This document shows positions 50,053-59,978 of a stretch of DNA of 64,000 bases, piece after piece. Numbering within the stretch: the stretch's first letter is position 1; the number at the start of each line of letters is the position of its first letter. A program made the translations under genes and the position numbers. This DNA comes from Saprospiraceae bacterium. Lineage in GTDB: Bacteria > Bacteroidota > Bacteroidia > Chitinophagales > Saprospiraceae. The notes beneath the pieces were generated by a model, which made no database searches, had not been told where the DNA came from, and saw nothing but the letters and a program-made list of their open reading frames with translations. The DNA is taken from NCBI GenBank assembly GCA_020628645.1, contig JAHDES010000010.1, positions 1 to 64,000 of the forward strand. Reading direction: 5' to 3'.

Positions 50053-50952
50053 TTATGGATGCTGTTGCTCTCCTTTTGGATGTGCCTGTTGATAAATTTC
50101 TTTGAGTTTTTCGATGCTATTGTGTGTATAAATTTGGGTAGCGGATAAATTAGCGTGTCCCAACAATTCTTTGATGGCATTTAAATCTGCTCCACCATTG
50201 GATAAATGAGTAGCAAAAGAATGACGCAGAATATGTGGGCTTTTTTTATCGACTGTTGTTACAGTCGATAGATATTTTTTAACTGTATTGTAAACAAATT
50301 TCGGATACAATTTTTTTCCTTTATTTGTGACTAAAAGCTGAGGTGGCAATACTTCTTCAAATTCATTTGATCGCAAGAATAAATAATTTTGAATCGCTTC
50401 TTTTAAAGGTTTTCCAAAAGGAACTAAACGTTCTTTATTTCCTTTACCTAATATTTTTAACTGTAAATTCCAGAAATCAACATCTTCTACTTCTAAATGA
50501 ATTAATTCTGATAAGCGCATTCCCGTACTATACAAGATTTCTAAAATTAAACGATCACGCATCCCTCTAAAACCATCTGCAAATTGAAAATCTGAAAAAA
50601 GACGTTGCATATTTTCTTCTGGCACAAACACAGGAAGACGTTTGCCTACTTTTGGAGTAACAACTTTGAGCATGGGATTTTTAGCTACCCATCCTCGTTT
50701 AAGTAGAAATTTATAATAGGTTTTTAAAGTAGATAACTTTCGATTAATGGTGCGAGTACTTACTTGATTCTGCATTAAAGATACCATCCAAGAACGAATT
50801 TCTTGGTGGGTCACTTCTTTAATATCATGAATAGAATATTGTAAGGCAAGGTAATCGAAAAATTGAGTTATATCATTTTGATACGCTTTTAGAGTATGTG
50901 GGGAATAACGTTTTTCTAAGGCTAAATAATTATAAAATGTGTCTAGTCTCAT
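50053..50952 (-). CDS. xerC: Tyrosine recombinase XerC/XerD
   Basis: A 299-residue recombinase that resolves chromosome dimers at dif. It has an N-terminal core-binding (SAM-like) domain (about 1-95) and a catalytic domain with every active-site residue: Arg-146 (TGMRLSE), Lys-170 (GKGNK), His-240 and Arg-243 (HILRHSF), His-266 (LLGHANL) and Tyr-275 (IYTH). The length and the xerC-hpf neighbourhood indicate the housekeeping recombinase rather than a phage or transposon integrase. XerC versus XerD cannot be decided from sequence alone. Confidence 0.92.
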   Translation of the reverse strand: MRLDTFYNYLALEKRYSPHTLKAYQNDITQFFDYLALQYSIHDIKEVTHQEIRSWMVSLMQNQVSTRTINRKLSTLKTYYKFLLKRGWVAKNPMLKVVTPKVGKRLPVFVPEENMQRLFSDFQFADGFRGMRDRLILEILYSTGMRLSELIHLEVEDVDFWNLQLKILGKGNKERLVPFGKPLKEAIQNYLFLRSNEFEEVLPPQLLVTNKGKKLYPKFVYNTVKKYLSTVTTVDKKSPHILRHSFATHLSNGGADLNAIKELLGHANLSATQIYTHNSIEKLKEIYQQAHPKGEQQHP

Positions 50953-51084
50953 AATGTTTCATTATCATACTTCAACAAATCAATACTAATAAGAGTAACA
51001 AACAACTCTTTCATAAAACACATGATTAAGTTAGGGGTTTTGAATAACAAAATCAAGTAGGTTTCTACAGTTACTTAAAAAAAA

Positions 51085-51624
51085 ATGATGAACTTCTTGA
51101 ACGATAAGATAGAACCAATTATTTCTTTTTACGTATCTATTCATATGGCAAAATCAAGAGAAACAAAAGAAAATAGTTTTATCAAACGCCCTTATTATGA
51201 AGGCGGAATAAAGGCACTTCGCCAGTTTATCCGCGAAAATATGCAGTATCCCAAAGCAGCATTAAAGGCAAAAATTGAAGGAACTGTTTATCTCCGCTAT
51301 ACCGTCGATTATAAAGGAAATGTAGTGTCCGTTAAAGTTAAATCAAGTCTTGGACATGGCTGTGATGAAGAAGCGATTCGATTAGTAAAGCTCTTGAAAT
51401 TCAAAGTTGATAAAGTCCGAAAGGTTAGAGTACAATTTCATAAAACCATTCAAATACACTTTAAATTACCCAAAGTAAAACCCGCCCCCAAACCCAAACC
51501 TCAGCCTCCATCTTCCGCAACGAGTCTACAAGTGACCTATAATTATACCGCTCCTAAAAAAACTCCTCCCAAAAAAGACCCGCCTAAAAAAAGTGGTGGC
51601 TATACCATTACCATTAGTTACTAA
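51085..51624 (+). CDS. TonB C-terminal-like domain protein without membrane anchor
   Basis: The frame gives 179 residues from the ATG at 51085. An ATG at 51145 (MAKSRETKENSFIKRPYYEG) is an equally plausible start, giving 159. The core (ALRQFIRENMQYPKAALKAK, GTVYLRYTVDYKGNVVSVKV, CDEEAIRLVKLLKF) matches the TonB C-terminal domain that binds TonB boxes of outer-membrane receptors. Canonical TonB has an N-terminal helix, then a Pro-rich spacer, then this domain. Here the Pro/Lys-rich segment (KPAPKPKPQPP, KKDPPKK) follows the domain and no transmembrane helix or signal is convincing. Function is therefore unclear. Confidence 0.75.
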   Translation: MMNFLNDKIEPIISFYVSIHMAKSRETKENSFIKRPYYEGGIKALRQFIRENMQYPKAALKAKIEGTVYLRYTVDYKGNVVSVKVKSSLGHGCDEEAIRLVKLLKFKVDKVRKVRVQFHKTIQIHFKLPKVKPAPKPKPQPPSSATSLQVTYNYTAPKKTPPKKDPPKKSGGYTITISY

Positions 51625-51985
51625 AGCGTTAATTTGATAGGTAAGAGGCATTCCCTTTGCTCATCTTTATTGTACATATTATCTATGTGAACTATATTTC
51701 TATGTGGTTTGTAATTTCAAAATGGAAAAGTGCCAAACCAAACAGCCTTTTACAATAGAAGACTTGTCTTGACCAAGACAATTTGCATCATAAGCTCTTT
51801 TTTTCTGAAATTTTTACACTCACATAAAAAATTGATTACCAGTTAATTACACTCCGTTTTTATAGCTGTGATACTTTCGTGAACTCTTCGTGATTCGGCT
51901 GTAATACTTCCCCCTTAATTTTGTAATCGTAATCATCAAATATTAAAAACTTTACAATTACAAATTTTAAAATACCATCATTATC
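51625..51985. other. Intergenic region with a candidate promoter
   Basis: 361 nt. It contains a 7-bp hairpin TTGTCTT/AAGACAA (51764-51781) without a proper T tract, and a TAATTTTG -7 box at 51916-51923 for the lipoprotein gene. Confidence 0.45.
51916..51923 (+). promoter_or_regulatory. Candidate -7 box (TAATTTTG) for the lipoprotein gene
   Basis: Exact TAnnTTTG match 62 nt before the ATG at 51986. No good TTTG -33 element was found upstream. Confidence 0.4.
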
Positions 51986-52885
51986 ATGAAACTCATTAAT
52001 CTTAATTTATTAGCAATCGCTTTAGTAACCCTAATTTTTGCTTCTTCTTGTGGAGAAGAAGATAATGCCACCCCTGCCAATGCAGAATTCACATTTAATG
52101 CAAGTGGTCTTGAAGATTTAGGTAGTAATTATGCCTACGAAGGTTGGCTGATCGTAGACGGCGCACCTGTTACTACGGGTGTATTTACAGTAGATGCTGA
52201 TGGCAATCCATCTGCTACCACTTTCTCTGCAGCTACCGAAGATCTTGATGCTGCCACTACTTTTGTATTAACAATTGAGCCATCCCCCGATAACGATCCT
52301 GCCCCTTCAGATGTTCATATTTTAGCTGGTGATATCTCAAATGGTTCAGCCGATTTATCAGTAGAACACCCTGCTGCTTTGGGAACAGATTTTACTTCTG
52401 GTACAGGTACTTACATCTTAGCAACACCAACTTCTGCATCTATGGATGATGAAAAAAGTGGCGTATGGTTTCTTGATCCTACTGCTGGGCCTGGTGCTGG
52501 TTTAGATTTGCCCACATTACCTGCGGGTTGGGCGTATGAAGGATGGGCTGTCATTGATGGAACACCCGTTTCTACAGGAACATTTTTGAGTGCTTCAGGA
52601 GCAGATGATGCAGCACCTTTTAGCGGAACAAATCCAGGTCCTCCATTTCCAGGCGAAGATTTTGTACAAAATGCACCTAGCGGATTGAGTTTCCCAACCG
52701 ATTTATCTGGTGGAGTAGCCGTTATTTCTGTAGAGCCAGTTCCAGACAATAGTGCTGCTCCATTTTTACTAAAACCTTTAGTGGGTGCAATAGCAGCAGA
52801 TGCTTTAGATCATACGCCTTATACCATGGATAATAATGCCCTGAATACTAATCCTACAGGTTCTTTTAACCGCGTAGAGCAATAG
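51986..52885 (+). CDS. Lipoprotein with two anti-sigma-factor (RskA)-like repeats
   Basis: A 299-residue protein with a lipoprotein signal (MKLINLNLLAIALVTLIFASSC, Cys at 22, then GEEDN). The mature part holds two copies of one module: LGSNYAYEGWLIVDGAPVTT at about 46 and LPAGWAYEGWAVIDGTPVST at about 178. Each is followed by a TGxF strand and ends in an IEPSPDN or VEPVPDN strand. The motif YEGWxxVDGxPVxTGxF resembles the extracytoplasmic domain of RskA-type anti-sigma factors (YxLWxxxxGxPxxxG). No sigma factor or transmembrane helix is present, so an anti-sigma role is unlikely. It is acidic and Thr/Ala/Pro-rich, and is followed by a good terminator. Confidence 0.8.
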   Translation: MKLINLNLLAIALVTLIFASSCGEEDNATPANAEFTFNASGLEDLGSNYAYEGWLIVDGAPVTTGVFTVDADGNPSATTFSAATEDLDAATTFVLTIEPSPDNDPAPSDVHILAGDISNGSADLSVEHPAALGTDFTSGTGTYILATPTSASMDDEKSGVWFLDPTAGPGAGLDLPTLPAGWAYEGWAVIDGTPVSTGTFLSASGADDAAPFSGTNPGPPFPGEDFVQNAPSGLSFPTDLSGGVAVISVEPVPDNSAAPFLLKPLVGAIAADALDHTPYTMDNNALNTNPTGSFNRVEQ

Positions 52886-52992
52886 AACAAGCACTGAAAT
52901 TTTTGTATTAAATTTTGATTTTAGAAAAGAGTGAATACTTTAGTAAATAAGCGTGAAGAAATAAAGTAGACCATTTTGACTTTCTGAAAATG

Positions 52993-53032
52993 AGTTCAAA
53001 ACAGACAGAATGGAAGTTTTGAACTTGTTTTT
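52993..53032 (+). terminator. Terminator after the RskA-like lipoprotein gene
   Basis: AGTTCAAAAC (52993-53002) pairs perfectly with GTTTTGAACT (53016-53025), followed by TGTTTTT. Confidence 0.7.
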
Positions 53033-53084
53033 GGGAAGTCTTCTAAAAAATGGCACTTTATTTTAGCTCAATTATTAATGACGT

Positions 53085-54146
53085 TCACTCTTTTTTTATA
53101 CCCCTTTGTATAATAGGATTCAAGGCCCAATTTTGTAAATGAGTAGCATCGTAAAAATGATCAAAATTAGCTCCGATCGTTTTTGGATTACTTGCACCAA
53201 TGACTTGCAACTTATATTTTTTTGCTAATTCCTGATAAAAAAGAGTCGCTAGTGGCATACCCTTAAAAGAAGGATGATTCATAAAACCTTCATAAGTAAT
53301 CGGATGATAAGGTGGAATGTATAAAATAAGATGAACCCCTTTTTGTTTTAAATAAAAGATGAGTTGTTCGAGTTGCTTTTTTTTGTTGGCAGAAAGTTGA
53401 TTAAATTGTTCGTCTTTACTTTGTATAACATAATCTTTTGCCGTCCGCTCCACATGACTTTTTCCGCGATGAATATGACTTACATTTCTTCGACGAGAAC
53501 CATCTGCAAATTTGATGTCTTTTTCACATTCAGATGAAGTTGTAATCTCCCATTTTTGAGATGTCGGTTTTTGAATTCCATTTAAAAAGGAAACAGTAGA
53601 AAATAATTCCGACCAATAATTTTTATAATAATTCCAACGCGTAGCCCAAATGGACCAATCATATGAAAAGCCAAGTTGCTCATTCATATTTAAATAATCA
53701 GTAGAAAGGGGCATCCAATTGGTACGTTGAATGGCATCATTTAATAACCATTGATCCAATCCTAATAGAATAGTATCGGGCAAACTTTGAACTTCTTCAT
53801 ATAAATGGACGATAGCTAAAAAATCCTCTAGATTAGCATTAGTCACAGAATGATTAAAGAACGACTGATTGGGAAAACAACTTTTGTCAATACCTAAGGT
53901 ACGACTTGAGCCCAATATCAATACATCAGGTGTTTCGTTTTGCTGTTGTATCAATAATTTTTGAAACGTACGATCATCAATATATTCTACACCACAGATG
54001 TTATTTCCCGCTTGAATGGCATTAACCATTTCTACCACGGTATCATCTCGTAAGATTTGATCTCTATCCACCCAATAATTGACCATCCCTACCACAAACG
54101 GTAAGAGTAACAATAAAGAAAATCTACTAATTATCTTCCAAAACAT
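53085..54146 (-). CDS. SGNH-hydrolase-like partner of the MBOAT acyltransferase
   Basis: The frame begins at a TTG (54161), but the ATG at 54146 is a better start (MFWKIISRFSLLLLLPFVVG), giving 353 residues with one N-terminal membrane anchor. The extracytoplasmic domain has VLILGSSRTLGID, which carries a Gly-Ser-Ser nucleophile-type motif, and near the end FYDATHLQNWA, a D-x-x-H pair, the arrangement of AlgX/AlgJ/DltD-like SGNH proteins. Such proteins accept acyl groups moved across the membrane by an MBOAT protein and put them on a polysaccharide. It follows the MBOAT gene after 27 nt on the same strand, supporting a two-component acylation system. Confidence 0.75.
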   Translation of the reverse strand: MFWKIISRFSLLLLLPFVVGMVNYWVDRDQILRDDTVVEMVNAIQAGNNICGVEYIDDRTFQKLLIQQQNETPDVLILGSSRTLGIDKSCFPNQSFFNHSVTNANLEDFLAIVHLYEEVQSLPDTILLGLDQWLLNDAIQRTNWMPLSTDYLNMNEQLGFSYDWSIWATRWNYYKNYWSELFSTVSFLNGIQKPTSQKWEITTSSECEKDIKFADGSRRRNVSHIHRGKSHVERTAKDYVIQSKDEQFNQLSANKKKQLEQLIFYLKQKGVHLILYIPPYHPITYEGFMNHPSFKGMPLATLFYQELAKKYKLQVIGASNPKTIGANFDHFYDATHLQNWALNPIIQRGIKKE

Positions 54147-54173
54147 AGAAAAACAAATCAACTAGCAACTATC

Positions 54174-55601
54174 TTAAAACGCAAAATAAATAAACGGACG
54201 CTCCGTCTGAAAAAAGTACAATACACCAAAAAATAAGAGATAATATACTGCCCAACGTACCCAAAACGGAAAAGAACTAATCTCCAAAGCATGATCTCGA
54301 TTCCCTTGAAAAAATTCAATTCCCATTAAAAGAACAATAAAAAAAATTCCCTTTTGTAAAAAAGATTGATCTAGTAAAGAAAATCCTTCACTATAATTTT
54401 CCTCATTAAAAATACACAAAAACAGATGCATCGCTTGATTCAAACTTTCTGCTCGAAAAAATAACCATGCGATTATCACCACCAAAAAGGTACTACTCCA
54501 TTGTAAAAAATGAATCCCTAAATTAGATGATTTAGATGCTTTCTTACCACCTAAAATAGTATCCTGTAAAATATAAACGCCTCCATGAATTGCCCCCCAT
54601 ATCAAAAAGGTCCAATTGGCACCATGCCACAAGCCACTCACTAAAAAAGTAAGCATCAAATTGAATTGCTGACGTACTTTAGACCTTCGATTTCCCCCCA
54701 AAGGGATATACACATAATCTCGAAACCACTGACTCAACGTAATATGCCAGCCTTGCCAAAACCTTCTTAAATTTCTTGCAAAATAAGGATGCCGAAAATT
54801 AACCGACAATCGAAAACCAAACCATTTTGCAATCCCAATTGCCATATCTGAATAACCCGAAAAGTCGCAATAAATTTGAAAGGCAAATAAAAAACAACCC
54901 AATAATACCATTCCTCCGCCCATCTCATTTGAAGTGGAAAAGATAATGTCAGCATTATTGGCCAATACATCAGCAATGGCTACTTTCTTAAATAAACCCC
55001 ATAAAAATTGCCGAAAACCATCTGCTGCTAAAGCATAAGAAAAGGAGCGTTTGGATTCAAACTGAGGTAATAATTTTGCCGCCCGCTCAATCGGTCCAGC
55101 TACTAACTGTGGAAAGAAACAAACAAAGGTGAAGAAGGCTAATCCATCAGATGTAGGTTTTAATTTCCCTTTATAAATATCAATCGTATAACTCAAGCTT
55201 TGAAACGTATAAAAACTAATTCCAACAGGTAAAATAATAGACAAACTATAGGTATGAAATGGCAATCCCAGCACTTGAAATAAATCAGCTACACTATCCA
55301 CAAAAAAATTGAAGTACTTGAAAAAGCCTAAAATCCCAAGATTAATCAACAAACTTGCATACAATAATCGTTTTTTGGAGCGAGCAGATTTCGATTCATA
55401 CATCCATTTGCCAATCCAAAAATCTGCCGTGGAACTAATCACAATCAAAGATAAAAATCGCCAATCCCACCAGCCATAAAATACATAACTCGCCATTAAG
55501 AGCCATCCATTTTGTAGTAGACGACGATCTTTTCCCAGCCACCAGTACACGCTTAATACTAATGGAAGAAAAAAAACAAACTCAAACGAATTAAATAGCA
55601 T
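54174..55601 (-). CDS. MBOAT family O-acyltransferase (AlgI/DltB-like)
   Basis: The frame is longer, but the ATG at 55601 (MLFNSFEFVFFLPLVLSVYW) is the standard start for the family, giving 475 residues. It is a polytopic inner-membrane protein with about ten helices. Family motifs are intact: GISFYTFQSLSYTIDIY (about 127-143), FFPQLVAGPIER (162-173), FWQGWHITLSQWFRDYVYIP (281-300), and SGLWHGANW with the catalytic His at about 326. It transfers acyl (often acetyl) groups across the membrane for O-acylation of an extracellular glycan. The gene overlaps nothing and precedes the SGNH partner. The glycan is unknown because no polysaccharide synthesis genes are nearby. Confidence 0.9.
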   Translation of the reverse strand: MLFNSFEFVFFLPLVLSVYWWLGKDRRLLQNGWLLMASYVFYGWWDWRFLSLIVISSTADFWIGKWMYESKSARSKKRLLYASLLINLGILGFFKYFNFFVDSVADLFQVLGLPFHTYSLSIILPVGISFYTFQSLSYTIDIYKGKLKPTSDGLAFFTFVCFFPQLVAGPIERAAKLLPQFESKRSFSYALAADGFRQFLWGLFKKVAIADVLANNADIIFSTSNEMGGGMVLLGCFLFAFQIYCDFSGYSDMAIGIAKWFGFRLSVNFRHPYFARNLRRFWQGWHITLSQWFRDYVYIPLGGNRRSKVRQQFNLMLTFLVSGLWHGANWTFLIWGAIHGGVYILQDTILGGKKASKSSNLGIHFLQWSSTFLVVIIAWLFFRAESLNQAMHLFLCIFNEENYSEGFSLLDQSFLQKGIFFIVLLMGIEFFQGNRDHALEISSFPFWVRWAVYYLLFFGVLYFFQTERPFIYFAF

Positions 55602-55665
55602 ACAGACTAAACCCTTTGAAATTGATTGACGTAAAACAATATACAAATACGAAATAAGGAAAGAT

Positions 55666-55718
55666 CAGCCAAGTTTCCTAACTTGGCTGTTTATATCTTT
55701 CGAGTTTCCAAACTCGAA
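55666..55718 (+). repeat. Tandem-hairpin element, copy B
   Basis: CAGCCAAGTT (55666-55675) pairs with AACTTGGCTG (55680-55689), and TTCGAGTTT (55699-55707) with AAACTCGAA (55710-55718). It has the same order and inner sequences (AAGTTTCCTAACTT, then CGAGTTTCC) as copy A at 31115-31166 read on the minus strand. The outer stem bases differ (AGCC/GGCT here, GGAG/CTCC there) yet remain paired. It lies in the divergent region between the MBOAT and aminopeptidase genes. Confidence 0.75.
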
Positions 55719-55786
55719 TTAAGCTTTCTGAATGAAATTTCATTTCTTTGCAAGGATTTTATCCTTAAACCGACTTGATTAATATT

Positions 55787-56887
55787 ATGAATACCATTCT
55801 TTCCAAATACGCCGACTTACTTGTTAATTATTGTGTAGAAATTCAGCGCGGCGATAAATTATACATTCGTACAACTACGCTTGCAGAACCTTTAGTCCGT
55901 GAAGTCTATCGGGCTGCTTTGCGTTCGGGAGCGCATCAAGTGGAAGTTGAATTCGATTTTCCTTCTAAAGAAAGTATTTTCTACCAAGAAGCACAAGAAG
56001 ATCAATTACAACAAGTGCCGCTTTTATACAAAACAGCGATGGAAACCTTTGATGCCTATATTTATATTCGTGCGCCTTTTAATCTTCGAGAAGACACAGG
56101 GGTGGATAGCAGTAAAGTAAAAATTCATAAAAAGGCAAAAGCACCTGTTTCCAAACGCTATTTTGAACGCACAGGGACGCGTGAAATGAAACGCAATTTG
56201 TGTCAATTCCCGACGCAAGCATCGGCTCAATATGCAGGGATGTCTTTAGAAGATTATCAACAATTTATCTACAATGCATGTAATCTATTTAAGGATGATC
56301 CCAAACAAGCTTGGTTGAACGTACGCAAAAATCAACAGAAATATACCGATCATTTAAATAGCTGTCAACACATTCACTATAAAGGAGAAGATATTGATAT
56401 CCAGTTCTCTACCAAAGGACGAACGTGGATCAATTCAGATGGGCAAACGAATATGCCTTCTGGAGAAGTCTATACCTCTCCTGTGGAAGATTCGGTTAAT
56501 GGAACAATTCGATTCTCTTTTCCTGCCATTTATATGGGGCATGAAGTGGAGGATGCGACGCTTTGGGTGAAAGATGGCTATATCGAAAAATGGGAAGCCA
56601 AACGAGGAAAAGATTTCTTAGATCGTATTTTTTCTTTAGATGGAACACGCCGATTTGGCGAAGCAGCCATCGGTACCAACTATAATATTCAACAACTCAC
56701 CAAAAATATTCTATTCGATGAAAAAATAGGTGGTACGATTCATATGGCAATTGGGCAATCTTATATTCAATGTGGTGGTAAAAACGAATCTTCTGTACAT
56801 TGGGATATGATTTCCAATATGCGCAATGGCGGAGAAATTTTAGCTGATGGAGAAAAAATTTATGAAAACGGAGTATTCTTACTCTAA
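55787..56887 (+). CDS. Aminopeptidase, peptidase family M29
   Basis: A cytoplasmic metallo-aminopeptidase of the AmpS/PepS/AmpT family. I chose the ATG at 55787 (MNTILSKYADLLVNYCVEIQ) over an upstream TTG at 55775; length 366 residues. The family's metal ligands are all in place: Glu-227 (SGEVYTSP), Glu-292 (RFGEAAIG), His-319 (GTIHMAIG), and His-338 with Asp-340 (SVHWDMI). The region RAPFNLREDTG, IDIQFSTKGRTWINSDGQTN agrees with the family. It removes N-terminal residues from peptides with two divalent metals. It is probably monocistronic, divergent from the MBOAT gene. Confidence 0.92.
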   Translation: MNTILSKYADLLVNYCVEIQRGDKLYIRTTTLAEPLVREVYRAALRSGAHQVEVEFDFPSKESIFYQEAQEDQLQQVPLLYKTAMETFDAYIYIRAPFNLREDTGVDSSKVKIHKKAKAPVSKRYFERTGTREMKRNLCQFPTQASAQYAGMSLEDYQQFIYNACNLFKDDPKQAWLNVRKNQQKYTDHLNSCQHIHYKGEDIDIQFSTKGRTWINSDGQTNMPSGEVYTSPVEDSVNGTIRFSFPAIYMGHEVEDATLWVKDGYIEKWEAKRGKDFLDRIFSLDGTRRFGEAAIGTNYNIQQLTKNILFDEKIGGTIHMAIGQSYIQCGGKNESSVHWDMISNMRNGGEILADGEKIYENGVFLL

Positions 56888-56946
56888 AGCCCATTTTTGA
56901 AGATCAACTTTTTTATTCAAAATTAATCAACATCTTGCCATTGCTA

Positions 56947-56978
56947 TTGTTAATTCCATATTAAATCTCGTACCTTTG
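56947..56978 (+). promoter_or_regulatory. Promoter for gcvP
   Basis: TTG at 56947-56949 and TACCTTTG at 56971-56978 with a 21-nt spacer, a full match to the Bacteroidota consensus. Transcription would begin near 56985, which rules out an upstream start and supports the ATG at 57017. Confidence 0.65.
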
Positions 56979-57016
56979 TAAGGCATTTATTAATAGTGGT
57001 CTTTTTATTTATTACT

Positions 57017-59920
57017 ATGGCAAACTTCTTCCAAAACGATCGTTTTATTAACCGACATATTGGTATTAATCAAGACGAATTGGCTCACTTATTATCGGCA
57101 GTTGGAGTAACTTCACTCGATCAATTGATAAGTGAAACTATCCCCAAAAATATTCGATCAAAAAGTAAATTAAACATTCCAGAAGCACTTACGGAATACG
57201 ATTACTTACAGGAGTTAAAACAAACTTCCACACAGAATCTTGTCTGTAAATCATACATTGGATTGGGGTATTATAATACAATCACACCTTCTGTTATTGC
57301 ACGAAATGTATTTCAAAACCCCGGTTGGTATACACAATACACCCCTTATCAAGCAGAAATTGCACAAGGACGTTTGGAAGCTCTTCTGAATTTCCAAACT
57401 ATGGTCAGTGATCTTACCGCCCTTCCTATTGCCAATGCTTCTCTTTTAGATGAAGGCACAGCCGCAGCGGAAGCAATGAGCATGTTTTATAGTTTAAAAA
57501 ATAAACGAAATAAGGGAGAAAGCTTTAATGAATTTTTTGTCGATCAAGGCGTTTATCCGCACACCATAGATATTCTACAAACTCGTGCTACACCATTAGA
57601 TATCAAAGTAGTAGTAGGTGATTGGAAAACATATGAGTTTACTGATAGAACATTTGGAGTGCTGCTACAATATCCTGCAATGAATGGTGCAGTGGAGGAT
57701 TATCGTACATTTACAGCAAAAGCAAACGCTCAAAATCTCTATGTAACAGTAGCTGCTGATTTATTGAGCTTAGCATTATTGATGCCTCCTGGAGAATGGG
57801 GGGCCGATGCAGTTGTGGGTAATACCCAGCGTTTTGGAGTTCCTATGGGATATGGAGGGCCTCATGCCGCTTATTTTGCTACAAAAGATGAATTCAAACG
57901 TCAAATTCCAGGAAGAATTATTGGCGTATCTGTCGATGCTCAAAATAATCCTGCCTTACGAATGGCACTCCAAACTAGGGAGCAACATATTCGCCGAGAA
58001 AAAGCTACGTCCAATATTTGTACCGCTCAAGCTTTACTTGCTATCATGGCAAGTATGTATGCTGTCTATCATGGGCATAAAGGAATACATGGCATCGCAC
58101 AACGGATTCATGGTTTAACCCAAAATTTAGCTAAAAAAATCAAAGCCTTGGGTTATGAATTAGTAAATGATACTTATTTTGATACCCTTTCTGTTGGTGT
58201 AAAAAATACTGATGCGCTTCAAGAAATTGCACTAACCAATGAAGTCAATTTTTTCTATACAAATGGGCAAGTCCATATTAGTTTAGATGAAACAACTTCT
58301 CTGGAGGATGTAAATCTCATTGCTACTATTTTTGCAAAAGCGAAAAATACAGCCTTTGTAGATGTCGTTTTAAATGGACATCGAGAAGCCATTATACCCA
58401 ATGCTTTAGTTCGATCTTCTGCATATCTGACACATCCTGTTTTCAATTCCTATCATACGGAAACGAAAATGATGCGTTATATCAAACGTTTAGAAAATAA
58501 AGATTTATCCCTGACACACTCGATGATTCCGCTAGGGTCATGTACCATGAAACTCAATGCTGCTACTCAATTGATTCCTGTTTCTTGGGAAGCATTTGCT
58601 AATATTCATCCATTTGCTCCACTAGATCAAACTAAAGGCTATCAAAAAATATTTACTGAATTAGAAGCCTATTTGAGTGAAATTACTGGTTTTGCGGCTT
58701 GTTCCTTACAACCCAATTCTGGTGCACAAGGTGAATATACAGGCTTATTGACGATACGGGCATATCATGAAGCAAATGGAGATACACATCGAAATATAGC
58801 TCTGATTCCTTCTTCTGCACATGGAACGAATCCTGCGAGTGCCGTTATGGCAGGTATGAAGGTCGTAGTCGTCAAATGTGATGAAAATGGTAATATTGAT
58901 GTCACTGATTTAAAAGCAAAAGCCGAGCAACATTCTACTAATCTATCTTGCTTAATGGTAACTTATCCATCGACACATGGTGTTTTTGAAGCAGCCATTC
59001 AAGAAATTTGTGGTATTATTCATCAACATGGAGGAAAAGTATACATGGATGGAGCCAATATGAATGCCCAAGTTGGTTTAACAAGTCCAGGTGCGATAGA
59101 TGCAGATGTTTGTCATCTAAATTTACATAAAACCTTTGCCATTCCACATGGCGGTGGTGGTCCTGGTATGGGGCCTATTTGTGTCAATGAAAGCCTCGCT
59201 CCATTTTTACCAAAACATAAATTAGTAGAAACAGGAGGTAAACAGGGAATTTCTGCGGTATCTGCAGCGCCTTGGGGAAGTGCCAGCATTTTACTCATTT
59301 CTTATGCTTATATTAAAATGCTTGGTAGAGATGGCTTAAAATCAGCTACAGAATATGCCATTCTAAATGCCAATTACATCAAAGCTCGTTTGGAAGATAA
59401 ATATGATGTTTTATATATTGGTGAACAAGGGCGTGTGGCACATGAGTTAATTTTGGATTTACGTCCATTTAAAGCTGTAGTAAGTGCAGAAGATGTGGCG
59501 AAACGATTAATAGATTATGGTTTCCACGCTCCTACTCTATCGTTCCCAGTAGCTGGTACGATTATGATCGAGCCAACAGAAAGCGAAAGTCTAGATGAAT
59601 TAGATCGCTTCTGTGATGCGATGCTCGCCATTCGTGAAGAGATTGAAGAAATCGCGCAAGGCACCTATTCAGATGATAATAATGTATTACATAATGCTCC
59701 TCATACCTTAGCTCTTGTAGCTGCTGATGAATGGGATTTACCTTATCCTCGTTCTAAAGCTGCTTATCCACTTGCTTATCTAAAAGAAGGCTATAAGTTC
59801 TGGGCAGCCGTTGGGCGTGTGAATAATGCAAAAGGTGACCGTCATTTGATCTGTACTTGTCCTCCTATTGATATGTATGAAGAAAAATTTTCTGAGGTTT
59901 CTTCAAGAGCAAATAATTAA
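57017..59920 (+). CDS. gcvP: Glycine dehydrogenase (decarboxylating), P protein of the glycine cleavage system
   Basis: A 967-residue P protein of the fused (homodimer) type that decarboxylates glycine with pyridoxal phosphate and passes the aminomethyl group to lipoylated H protein. The frame extends to a GTG at 56996, but the promoter position and the typical [16 protein letters not shown] start favour 57017. The N-terminal half contains [35 protein letters not shown], and the C-terminal half contains [16 protein letters not shown]. The PLP lysine is Lys-705 in [19 protein letters not shown], with the Gly loop following. No gcvT or gcvH is nearby. The gene is followed by a terminator. Confidence 0.97.
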   Translation: MANFFQNDRFINRHIGINQDELAHLLSAVGVTSLDQLISETIPKNIRSKSKLNIPEALTEYDYLQELKQTSTQNLVCKSYIGLGYYNTITPSVIARNVFQNPGWYTQYTPYQAEIAQGRLEALLNFQTMVSDLTALPIANASLLDEGTAAAEAMSMFYSLKNKRNKGESFNEFFVDQGVYPHTIDILQTRATPLDIKVVVGDWKTYEFTDRTFGVLLQYPAMNGAVEDYRTFTAKANAQNLYVTVAADLLSLALLMPPGEWGADAVVGNTQRFGVPMGYGGPHAAYFATKDEFKRQIPGRIIGVSVDAQNNPALRMALQTREQHIRREKATSNICTAQALLAIMASMYAVYHGHKGIHGIAQRIHGLTQNLAKKIKALGYELVNDTYFDTLSVGVKNTDALQEIALTNEVNFFYTNGQVHISLDETTSLEDVNLIATIFAKAKNTAFVDVVLNGHREAIIPNALVRSSAYLTHPVFNSYHTETKMMRYIKRLENKDLSLTHSMIPLGSCTMKLNAATQLIPVSWEAFANIHPFAPLDQTKGYQKIFTELEAYLSEITGFAACSLQPNSGAQGEYTGLLTIRAYHEANGDTHRNIALIPSSAHGTNPASAVMAGMKVVVVKCDENGNIDVTDLKAKAEQHSTNLSCLMVTYPSTHGVFEAAIQEICGIIHQHGGKVYMDGANMNAQVGLTSPGAIDADVCHLNLHKTFAIPHGGGGPGMGPICVNESLAPFLPKHKLVETGGKQGISAVSAAPWGSASILLISYAYIKMLGRDGLKSATEYAILNANYIKARLEDKYDVLYIGEQGRVAHELILDLRPFKAVVSAEDVAKRLIDYGFHAPTLSFPVAGTIMIEPTESESLDELDRFCDAMLAIREEIEEIAQGTYSDDNNVLHNAPHTLALVAADEWDLPYPRSKAAYPLAYLKEGYKFWAAVGRVNNAKGDRHLICTCPPIDMYEEKFSEVSSRANN

Positions 59921-59947
59921 GACCTTATCTAAACGCAGAAATAAGGG

Positions 59948-59978
59948 AAAAACAAGCGAGTTTTTATTCTTGTTTTTT
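59948..59978 (+). terminator. Terminator after gcvP
   Basis: AAAAACAAG (59948-59956) pairs perfectly with CTTGTTTTT (59969-59977) around a 12-nt loop, ending in a T run, 28 nt after the stop codon. Confidence 0.65.

Noticed and set aside
50053-50952. Tyrosine recombinase considered as a mobile-element integrase
   Set aside because: Length, full catalytic set and position beside hpf fit the housekeeping XerC/D; no attachment-site duplication or mobile genes are nearby.
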